A stretch of 34,406 bases of DNA from Saprospiraceae bacterium. Lineage in GTDB: Bacteria; Bacteroidota; Bacteroidia; Chitinophagales; Saprospiraceae. This document shows positions 5,557-12,520 of the stretch, in pieces. The first letter of the stretch is position 1; each line of letters starts with the position of its first letter. The notes beneath the pieces are model-generated. The model did no database searches. It saw only the letters and a program-made list of their open reading frames with translations, and was not told where the DNA came from. The position numbers and the translations under genes are program-made. The stretch lies in assembly GCA_027488855.1 (NCBI GenBank), contig JAIYAV010000056.1, forward strand, positions 1 through 34,406, in the 5' to 3' direction.

Positions 5557-8157
5557 CTACCTCCCTTTAAAATTTATACCCACTTGCCCATCTTCCTCTA
5601 GTATGAGCGTTTTTTTGAAATCGTGTGACTGCAAACCTTCCAGCGTAATTTTATTCAAAGCCAAATTGCCATTTAAGACACTCAGGCGCAACTCGACCAC
5701 ATCGCCTTTTTTTTGCACTTGGTACGTTCCCCAACTGTAACCATTTGACCAAAAAAATTGCCCTTCTTTTTGACTCAGCTGCAAGGATTTGTCGATGCCT
5801 GAATACTGAAAACCTGTCAAAGCCAGTACCGCCGACCAACTCGCCATGGCCCGGGCGTAATGATGCCCACATTCCGGCTCATCAAAAGGATTGCGTTTTT
5901 GCCCATCAAAACGGTCGCGGATGCTTTGGATACATTTCAAGCCAGGCTCTTGCATGCCCTCGTACAGCATCCCAATAGCAGCGCAATATTCAAAGCCGGA
6001 CATGGATTCCGCGAAGTATGGGAAGGGTACTTTTAGCCGCCCCTTGGGCCAACTGGCCATAATCAAGCCAGCCTCCTGATCCATCACGTAGGATCGCATA
6101 TTGTTGAAAATTTCATTAAAACCTTCCACGTAATTGTATTTCATGATGCTGCGCAGGGTGGTTTGGACATTTTCTTTTTTGGCCAGATAGCCCAAGCCAC
6201 AAACATGGGCCATGTATTGCCCCGCCAATTGGTCCACCAAACAGCCCTGGCCCAATTGAAAAGTGGGAATTTCAGTGGTCGGGTCGCTGGTGTTGAGGAA
6301 TTGGAAGGTTTTGGGGTCGGTGATTTTGTGCTCGTAATATTCACCGTTGAAGAGATTTTCGTCCACCCATTTGCTGCCTTTGGCCCAGATTTGTTCACAT
6401 TGTGCCGCAAATTGTGGCTCGTTCATGGCCCGAGCCATCGCGGCACTGGCTTTTAGGGCACCAAAATACCAGAATTGCATTTGGGGGTTGGGGCCAAAGT
6501 AGTCAACGTCCATGGTATTGTGCTGGCGGCCTTCCTGTACACCGTCCTGATTGGCATCCCAACCACCGGGAATCCAGGCATAACTCATGGCTTTTTTGAC
6601 CCTTGGCCAGTGTTTTTTGAGCCATTCCAGATCGCCAGAAAGTTGCCATTCGCGGTAAAAACGCATGATGGAGCCCATTTGTCCATCGGCGGCGGCTACG
6701 TGGTCAATGTTGAGGTTGGCTTCTAGGGGCAGACTGACGCGGTTCATCATTTTGCCATTGTCTTTGGTGCCGTATACCAGCTCAACCTCTCGCATGGAAC
6801 GGGCCAGGTCGCCGTATAAGAAGGCAGTGGCGGTTTCGTAATTCCAAACATGGGTACAATTGCCGTAACAGGAGCCAGCCTCATTCATTACCCCTTCCCA
6901 ACCCATCAAGTGGCCAGAAGGTAGGCGGAACACGGTTTGGGAACGCAGCGTGGAAAGGTTGAACAAGGCAGCCTCCTTGACTACTTCGGGTAAATTGCTT
7001 TGTAAAAATGCCTGGACAAATGCCCGGGTTTTTTCCTCCAGCTTGGGCAAACGAGGCGTTTCTTTCTCCACTACATCCCAGGCATCTTTGTAAATGTTGG
7101 TGTAATGATTGCCAATCACCTTGCCCCGGTAACCAAAACTCCAGGCGTTGTTCCAGTCCAGTCGATTGGGAAAATGCCAGCTCAGGTAAAAAGTAAAACT
7201 GATGCTCCCACCAGCGGGAATTCGTTTTTTGACGGCCAGCGAGGCCATGGGATTGTCGTCTACCAGTTTGTCTTTGTCCGTCAAGGCTCCATCGGCACTA
7301 AAGTCATCCCAAAAATCGAGGATGGAATTTTCCCAGTCATTGGGGGTGGAAGAGCGCCGCCAGGAGATGCCTTCTTGCTCGGGCGTGGTGAGCGCTATGC
7401 TGCCCCAGGCGGGGTCTTGCGGGTCGACACCATTGCTGTACATATAAATGCCACGCACCTGAGGACTTTGACGGTATTCATTTTGGTTGGCTTTGGCACC
7501 AGTGTAAGTGAGGTCGCCTTTCCAGTTTTTGCCTTGTTTGCTGCCGTCGATGCCGATGAAGTTGCGCATGGTGCCACACACGGCCACTTCAATCGGCACA
7601 TTTCCGGTATTTTGCACCTCATATTCTAGGATGGCCATGGGAATGCTACTGGCAGCGACATCGCCGGGTATCAGCGGGTTAAATCCTTTGATTTTGACCT
7701 GGATCGGCAATTTGTCATCTTTTAGATTCACCTGCCCGAAGGGATAAGCAGCGTCAAAAGATGCCGTTTTAAACCGGGGCATGCCGTGGTGATTGACCGG
7801 ACGGCCTTCGTAGTGCTGGTATTCACTAGGGTGTAAAGGGCCAAGCAGGGCTTTGGTCATCGGGGCTTTGCCCTCCGGACGTACATATACCGCAAAAAAT
7901 GGTGCCTGGTTGCCATCGGTAAGCGTACTAAAACCTTTGCCCGGTTTGTTCATGATCTCCCAATCGCGCAATTCTCCACGCCCGCCCAGCGAAACAGTAC
8001 CCGTGCCGATACCTCCCAAGGGCAGGGCTACGTTCAATAGATGTTGTTCGTCATAATGTTTGAGGACTGGCCAGGGATTGGACTGGCTCTGGATATTGCC
8101 CGAAAGCCATAGGCTGAAGAGGCAAAACAAAAGTGCTTGGTGAAAGGTCTGCTTCAT
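5557..8157 (-). CDS. GH116-type (GBA2/DUF608) secreted beta-glycosidase
   Basis: This 866-residue protein has a signal peptide (about 1-25, MKQTFHQALLFCLFSLWLSG... SQS). The N-terminal GH116 beta-sandwich domain begins LPLGGIGTGTVSLGGRGELRDWEI, here broken as LPLGGIGTG and GRGELRDWE, and runs to about residue 340. The (alpha/alpha)6 catalytic domain follows from about 385 (EAALFNLSTLRSQTVF) with GSCYGNCTHVWNYETA and DGVQEGRQHNTMDVDYFGP. In this family a glutamate and an aspartate act as nucleophile and acid/base; E441 (VWNYE) and D550 (HNTMD) are candidates here, by position rather than proof. Characterised relatives cleave beta-glucosides, xylosides, GlcNAc or glucosylceramide. It is the 5'-most of a run of secreted carbohydrate-active genes. 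The substrate cannot be fixed from sequence. Confidence 0.9.
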   Translation of the reverse strand: MKQTFHQALLFCLFSLWLSGNIQSQSNPWPVLKHYDEQHLLNVALPLGGIGTGTVSLGGRGELRDWEIMNKPGKGFSTLTDGNQAPFFAVYVRPEGKAPMTKALLGPLHPSEYQHYEGRPVNHHGMPRFKTASFDAAYPFGQVNLKDDKLPIQVKIKGFNPLIPGDVAASSIPMAILEYEVQNTGNVPIEVAVCGTMRNFIGIDGSKQGKNWKGDLTYTGAKANQNEYRQSPQVRGIYMYSNGVDPQDPAWGSIALTTPEQEGISWRRSSTPNDWENSILDFWDDFSADGALTDKDKLVDDNPMASLAVKKRIPAGGSISFTFYLSWHFPNRLDWNNAWSFGYRGKVIGNHYTNIYKDAWDVVEKETPRLPKLEEKTRAFVQAFLQSNLPEVVKEAALFNLSTLRSQTVFRLPSGHLMGWEGVMNEAGSCYGNCTHVWNYETATAFLYGDLARSMREVELVYGTKDNGKMMNRVSLPLEANLNIDHVAAADGQMGSIMRFYREWQLSGDLEWLKKHWPRVKKAMSYAWIPGGWDANQDGVQEGRQHNTMDVDYFGPNPQMQFWYFGALKASAAMARAMNEPQFAAQCEQIWAKGSKWVDENLFNGEYYEHKITDPKTFQFLNTSDPTTEIPTFQLGQGCLVDQLAGQYMAHVCGLGYLAKKENVQTTLRSIMKYNYVEGFNEIFNNMRSYVMDQEAGLIMASWPKGRLKVPFPYFAESMSGFEYCAAIGMLYEGMQEPGLKCIQSIRDRFDGQKRNPFDEPECGHHYARAMASWSAVLALTGFQYSGIDKSLQLSQKEGQFFWSNGYSWGTYQVQKKGDVVELRLSVLNGNLALNKITLEGLQSHDFKKTLILEEDGQVGINFKGR

Positions 8158-8227
8158 GATGTAGGTATATATGGTCTTCGTAAAGTTAAACAGACTCGCT
8201 GATTATTTACGACACTTGTTAGGTAGT

Positions 8228-8256
8228 GACAAAACAAGCGGCACAGCCGCCGCCCA
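8228..8256. repeat. Possible fragment of repeat family B
   Basis: The stretch around 8230-8252 (AAGCGGCACAGCCGCC followed by GCCCAAAAC) resembles the outer arm of the family B element at 12279-12306 (CAGCGGCAGAGCCGCCAAAAC). No partner arm is visible nearby, so it would be a degraded half-element. The remainder of the 8158-8280 gap shows nothing recognisable. Confidence 0.35.
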
Positions 8257-8280
8257 AAACTCACTTTACCAATTACACAT

Positions 8281-8362
8281 TTTTAATTGAACCATCTAAG
8301 ACATCTAAGGGGCATCTTAGGAGGTAACGCTCCTGAGGTGTCCCTTAGATGTCTTAGATGGT
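8281..8362. repeat. CATCTAAG-unit inverted repeat, sibling of 2380-2512
   Basis: Arms 8291-8323 and 8330-8362 (33 nt, 3 mismatches, 6-nt loop GTAACG) again consist of CATCTAAG/CTTAGATG units. The left side, 8281-8311, is identical over 31 nt to 2461-2491. The inner ends have diverged (CATCTTAGGAG versus CACCTCAGGAG). The element lies between the beta-helix gene and the GH116 gene. Confidence 0.88.
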
Positions 8363-8363
8363 G

Positions 8364-8389
8364 AAAAAAGAAAAACCAGCGCAGCAGGT
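8364..8389 (-). terminator. Terminator after the beta-helix/PDZ gene
   Basis: On the minus strand ACC-T-GC-TGC-GC-T-GGT forms a short stem with one mismatch (plus 8375-8389), followed by TTTTTCTTTTTT. It begins 8 nt past the stop codon and directly adjoins the CATCTAAG repeat, the same order as at 2426-2512 and 24571-24638. Confidence 0.5.
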
Positions 8390-8396
8390 ATTTATT

Positions 8397-10718
8397 CTAC
8401 TCCAAATCTACCACCAAACCCAACTCCGCCTGATTCCGCATCACCTGCACCGACATCTTCCCAGTCCACAAGACCTTTTCATAGATCAATTGCAGTACCT
8501 CCACATGGGTAACTACCTCTCCGTTGGCTTTGCGGATCACGTCCCCTTTTTGCAGTCCAGCTTTGGCCAGTGGAGATTTAGGTGACAGCTCCAATACAAT
8601 CACCCCATTTTCATCCGGCAAACCATAAGCCGAACGTTCCCCCAGTCCATTGACCGATTTGACTTTGGCCTGGAGCCAGCTGACCTCTTTGGTCGTTTTT
8701 TCATCGGCAATAAACAGCAGTTCTGGAATACGGGGCTGAGCCGCGATTTTTTTCAAAGCAGTTTTTTGTACCCCAAACTGATCCATAGGGAAGTTTTCAA
8801 AACCAATGTCGAAGGCCTTTGAACCCGCTTGTAACTTGAAATCAGCCGCGGCGGGATCAACAAACAAGAGCTCTCCAGCCACACTAGCAGAATCAGTACC
8901 TTTACTACGGGCCTTGGCCAGATAAGAAGCATTGCTGAAAAAGTTGTAATCGATGATCTTTCCCCAATCATCCACCCCGATCGGAAAGTAAGCGCGCATG
9001 AACACATTGCGTTGAATGACATCTCCACTGTTCGGAAACCAGACGTGGGGATGCAGGGAGTTATTGACAAAAACGTTGTTTTCAGCCACTCGGAAATACC
9101 CTTCGCGGAGCTTTAAGCCACCCTTCAAAAAAACGTTGTTGTAAATGTGATAATTGGAACTGCCATCGTCGAGATCCACATCCCAACCATGGTCGCAACG
9201 GAAGCGGTTGTTGCGGATGATGGTGGTGTATTGAGCATCCAGCAAGGCCATGTCCACATCATTTCGATTGTTAAAATGCCAGTAACGATCCCGGCCCCAG
9301 GAGTTGAAAGCCCCGTGGTCGCTGGTTTCGAGTACGGTTTCAAATGCGTCGTTGTACTCAATGAGGTGCCCACCAAAAGCGCCGTCACCCACGTTGATCG
9401 CGGCACGTGGCACCTGGTAAATGCTGTTGTGTCGCAGGGTGATTTGAGCAGCAACTTGGATTTGTATGCCTGCTACCTGTTTCTCCACCCGCCCAATGTG
9501 GTGAATGAGGTTGTCTTCGATCAGGCATTGGCGAGGGTAATGTTGATTTTTTGGCCCGGGCACATAGTCCATTTTTTCAATTGGGGTTACTTTTTCGTAG
9601 CGATTGGGCACGGTGCGTACGGCGGAGGTATCGCCCACTAAACAAATGGCACTGGCCCCAATGTCGTAAAAATGGCAACCCCGAATAACCGTGTTCAGGT
9701 TGTAACGGTTGACAAAAATGGCGTTGCCCCCCAGATTGTTGAAGGTACAATCGTTCAGGCTGCAGTTTTGTGTATTTTCAAAAAGCACGGCCGCACCTCG
9801 ATAGATGCACCAATCGCTACGCAGCAAGGGTTCGTATTTTTCCATAAAAGTGCGCTCGGCGTGGGCAAAATGAATGCCGCTGATGTGTACGTTTTGGAGG
9901 GGTAAATCATCCTGGCCTTTGAGCTCAATCAGGTGTTTGAGCTGGGAGATTTCGATTTTGGCCTGGGTCAGATTTAGGCCGGCAGGCGGATAAAAATAGA
10001 GCGTTTTTTCGGCAACATTGAAATACCATTCCCCAGGAGCATCCAGTTCTTCAAAGATGTTTTCGACAAAACGATACTTGTTGTGCATGGCCGATGGGCG
10101 GTTGTTTTGCCCACCACCTTCCAATTGCAGTTCATCTCCTTTTTTGCCCAAAATGCGGTACTGAAAACCACCCCATTGCCCGGCGTGCATGGCGTGTACA
10201 AAGCCGCCAGCGGGATTGCTCCAACGTTTGACCCGCTCGGGGGCAAGGGCATCGGCAGCAAAACCATTGAATACCCGCACGGTGTCGGTGTAGTTGGGGT
10301 AACGGGCTAAAATCTGCTGTTGATCATTGACGAAGAGTTGCTCAAAGGCGGGGTTGTCTAAAGGGGCTTTCCACAAATTGCCTCCAGCTTTTTGCCATTG
10401 TAGCCGGACTCTTTTGCCGCCGCTCAAGGTCGCTTTTCCGGCTGGGGAGGCGGAGATGTGCAGGCTTTTTCCGGCCCATTGTTTGGCATTGATTTGAATG
10501 GTTTGTTTGAGATAATGGGTGCCTGGCAGGAGTTGAATTTGCGGGCTATTCGTAGTGACTTTTTGGGCTAGCAAAAGCGCACGATCTAAGGTCGCAACTG
10601 GTGTTTTTGAAGTGCCTGTGGCCTGGTCATTTCCCTGCGGGGATACGTAAATTACACTTTGTGCAAAAACAAGGGTGTTCGAGCAGCAAAAGATGAGAAT
10701 GCAGAGCAATTTTTTCAT
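8397..10718 (-). CDS. Secreted right-handed beta-helix protein with C-terminal PDZ domain (GH141-like)
   Basis: This 773-residue protein has a signal peptide ending SNTLVFAQ (about residue 20), followed by VIYVSPQGNDQATGTSKTP, the usual N-cap of parallel beta-helix polysaccharide enzymes. Residues about 270-640 form helix coils (repeated N/V/I spacing such as NVHISGIHF, TVIRGCHFYDIG, CLIEDNLIHHIG, TIIRNNRF, NYHIYNNVF). SDHGAFNSWGRDRYW and DVDLDDGSSNY are candidate active-site segments and resemble GH141 (alpha-L-fucosidase/xylanase) proteins. The last 90 residues (SPKSPLAKAGLQKGDVIRKA...) are a PDZ domain. The gene is divergent from the sulfatase. Cleavage of a branched, possibly fucosylated or sulfated polysaccharide is an inference. 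Confidence 0.8.
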   Translation of the reverse strand: MKKLLCILIFCCSNTLVFAQSVIYVSPQGNDQATGTSKTPVATLDRALLLAQKVTTNSPQIQLLPGTHYLKQTIQINAKQWAGKSLHISASPAGKATLSGGKRVRLQWQKAGGNLWKAPLDNPAFEQLFVNDQQQILARYPNYTDTVRVFNGFAADALAPERVKRWSNPAGGFVHAMHAGQWGGFQYRILGKKGDELQLEGGGQNNRPSAMHNKYRFVENIFEELDAPGEWYFNVAEKTLYFYPPAGLNLTQAKIEISQLKHLIELKGQDDLPLQNVHISGIHFAHAERTFMEKYEPLLRSDWCIYRGAAVLFENTQNCSLNDCTFNNLGGNAIFVNRYNLNTVIRGCHFYDIGASAICLVGDTSAVRTVPNRYEKVTPIEKMDYVPGPKNQHYPRQCLIEDNLIHHIGRVEKQVAGIQIQVAAQITLRHNSIYQVPRAAINVGDGAFGGHLIEYNDAFETVLETSDHGAFNSWGRDRYWHFNNRNDVDMALLDAQYTTIIRNNRFRCDHGWDVDLDDGSSNYHIYNNVFLKGGLKLREGYFRVAENNVFVNNSLHPHVWFPNSGDVIQRNVFMRAYFPIGVDDWGKIIDYNFFSNASYLAKARSKGTDSASVAGELLFVDPAAADFKLQAGSKAFDIGFENFPMDQFGVQKTALKKIAAQPRIPELLFIADEKTTKEVSWLQAKVKSVNGLGERSAYGLPDENGVIVLELSPKSPLAKAGLQKGDVIRKANGEVVTHVEVLQLIYEKVLWTGKMSVQVMRNQAELGLVVDLE

Positions 10719-10770
10719 TGGTAGTTGTTTCAGGATGGCTGGTAAAATAAGTTTTTTGGCATTTTTATAC

Positions 10771-10778
10771 TAGGTTTG
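10771..10778 (+). promoter_or_regulatory. Candidate -7 box of the sulfatase gene
   Basis: TAGGTTTG matches TAnnTTTG exactly, 36 nt before the ATG at 10815, in the 96-nt gap between divergent genes. The nearest TTTG upstream (10755-10758) is only 12 nt away, shorter than the usual spacing, so the -33 element is unresolved. Confidence 0.35.
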
Positions 10779-10814
10779 GCGAAATTCCTTTTCTTTTTGG
10801 CTTAAACTACCATC

Positions 10815-12242
10815 ATGAAAGCTTTTTTCAAATGCCTGTTTATTTGCTTGAGCCTTTACACTGAACTACAGGCGCAAAGCTCCAAGCCCAATATTCTCAT
10901 TCTTTTTACCGATGATCACACTTATCATGCCGTAGGCGCATTGGGGAACAAAGTAGTCAAAACCCCACATATGGATGAGTTGGTAAAAAATGGGACGACT
11001 TTTAGCCGGGCCAGTTGTTTGGGTGGAAAACATGGCGCTTTGTGTGTGGTGAGCCGAGCCGGAATCATGACTGGCCGCTACCTCAATAGCTTAAAGGGCG
11101 GTGCTGACGAAATTCCTACGGATCAGACCATTATGCCCGAACATTTGAAAAAATACGGCTACAAAACCTTTGCCACCGGCAAATGGCACAATGACAAAGC
11201 TGCTCATTTTCGAGCATTCGATGAGGCAGACAATATCTTTTTTGGTGGCATGCATTTTCCCAATGAAGGCGGCCATGAACATGCTAACCTGTACCATTAT
11301 GACCCCAGCGGCCAATACCCAAAGTCAGCGCAGTGGAGTGCGGAAAAGTTTTCGAGTACAATGTATGCCGACGCTGCTATCGCTTATTTGAACCAAAACA
11401 AACAAAACCAGCAGCCGTTTTTTGCCTACTTGGCTTTCACCTCGCCACATGACCCCCGCACACCGCCTGCACCTTACGACAAAATGTATGACCCCAATAA
11501 AATCCCATTGCCCAAAAACTTCTTAGCCCAGCATCCCTTTGACAATGGCGAAATGGAGGTTCGGGATGAGCAATTGTTGCCCAAAGTGCGCACTCCGGAA
11601 ATGATCAAAAAAGACCTTGCAGCCTATTATGGAATGATCTCGGAGGTAGATGCACAAATTGGGCGGATCATCCAAACCCTCAAGGCAAATGGACAGTACG
11701 AGAATACCTTGATTATTTTCGCCGGCGACAATGGCCTGGCGGTGGGTTCACATGGCCTGGTGGGCAAACAAAGTTTGTATGAGCACAGCATGCGGGTACC
11801 ACTGGTGATGGTGGGGCCTGGGATTCCCAAAAACCAAAAGACGGCTGCCTTGTGCTACCTGTCGGATATTTTTCCTACGGTTTGCAGCTTTCTCGGCATT
11901 GAAAAACCTGTTTCGAGTGAGGGCAAAAATTTATTGGAAGCCATCCATAATCCGCAATCCGTTTTTCGGCAAAACATCTATTACAAATACCGGGACATTC
12001 AACTGGCGGTACGGACCCATGACAACTGGAAATTGATCAAGTACAATGTCAAAGGTGTTGAACACCAGCAGTTGTTCAACCTCAAAAAAGACCCCTGGGA
12101 AACCAAAAACTTGGCTATGGATAAAAAATACCAAGCCAGGTTAGCCAAATTGACAGAAACCCTAAAAGCAGAAATGGTTTTTTACCACGACAACCTGGAT
12201 TTGAATCTGCCCAACTGGGGTAAAATAGTGGACTTGAGGTGA
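10815..12242 (+). CDS. Secreted family S1 sulfatase with atypical CVVSR active-site motif
   Basis: This 475-residue protein has a signal peptide ending TELQAQS (about residue 22). KPNILILFTDDH carries the first metal-binding aspartates. The formylglycine region reads GALCVVSRAGIMTGR (Cys77), KFATGKWH-type and SPHDPR segments follow, and FAGDNGLAVGSHG plus GKQSLYEHSMRVP supply the remaining metal and sulfate ligands. Length and order fit S1 sulfatases, which remove sulfate esters from glycans outside the cytoplasm after an anaerobic or oxygen-dependent maturase converts the Cys to formylglycine. The canonical core is C-x-P/A-S-R; here position +2 is Val (codons TGT GTG GTG AGC CGA). The subfamily was not determined. 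Neighbouring glycosidases suggest a sulfated glycan as substrate. Confidence 0.88.
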   Translation: MKAFFKCLFICLSLYTELQAQSSKPNILILFTDDHTYHAVGALGNKVVKTPHMDELVKNGTTFSRASCLGGKHGALCVVSRAGIMTGRYLNSLKGGADEIPTDQTIMPEHLKKYGYKTFATGKWHNDKAAHFRAFDEADNIFFGGMHFPNEGGHEHANLYHYDPSGQYPKSAQWSAEKFSSTMYADAAIAYLNQNKQNQQPFFAYLAFTSPHDPRTPPAPYDKMYDPNKIPLPKNFLAQHPFDNGEMEVRDEQLLPKVRTPEMIKKDLAAYYGMISEVDAQIGRIIQTLKANGQYENTLIIFAGDNGLAVGSHGLVGKQSLYEHSMRVPLVMVGPGIPKNQKTAALCYLSDIFPTVCSFLGIEKPVSSEGKNLLEAIHNPQSVFRQNIYYKYRDIQLAVRTHDNWKLIKYNVKGVEHQQLFNLKKDPWETKNLAMDKKYQARLAKLTETLKAEMVFYHDNLDLNLPNWGKIVDLR

Positions 12243-12278
12243 GTTGATTTTTAAGTAATTGTGTCGTCTTAGGCATTA

Positions 12279-12442
12279 CGACCAGCGGCAGAGCCGCCAA
12301 AACGTCGGTAGTTCAAGGAACGAATATAGATTTTGAGGTACGTAGTACCGGAACTATTGCCTTTGTTCCGGTGCTACGCACCTTAACTGTCCTGCTACTG
12401 GTCAAAATACTACAGACGTTTTGGCGGCTCTGCCGCTGGTCG
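12279..12442. repeat. Family B element: nested inverted repeat, MITE-like
   Basis: Outer arms 12279-12306 and 12415-12442 are perfect 28-nt inverted repeats (start CGACCAGCGGCAGAGCCGCC). An inner pair lies at about 12336-12353 and 12365-12383 (GGTACGTAGTACCGGAAC against GTTCCGGTGCTACGCACC, few mismatches). The element fills the gap between the convergent sulfatase and GH31 genes. A diverged copy lies at 26219-26407. There is no coding capacity. Confidence 0.88.
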
Positions 12443-12520
12443 GTGATCTTAAGTTTGATTAATTTGTTTATTATCAATTCGAATCAGGTCAAATGAAATA
12501 AACAGGGATCATCATTCCTT

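Noticed and set aside
9147-9641. 164-codon open frame on the plus strand over the beta-helix gene
   Set aside because: Complement of the repetitive beta-helix coils; composition is explained by the real gene.
12279-12442. Insertion sequence
   Set aside because: No transposase ORF and too short; a non-autonomous or REP-like element fits better.
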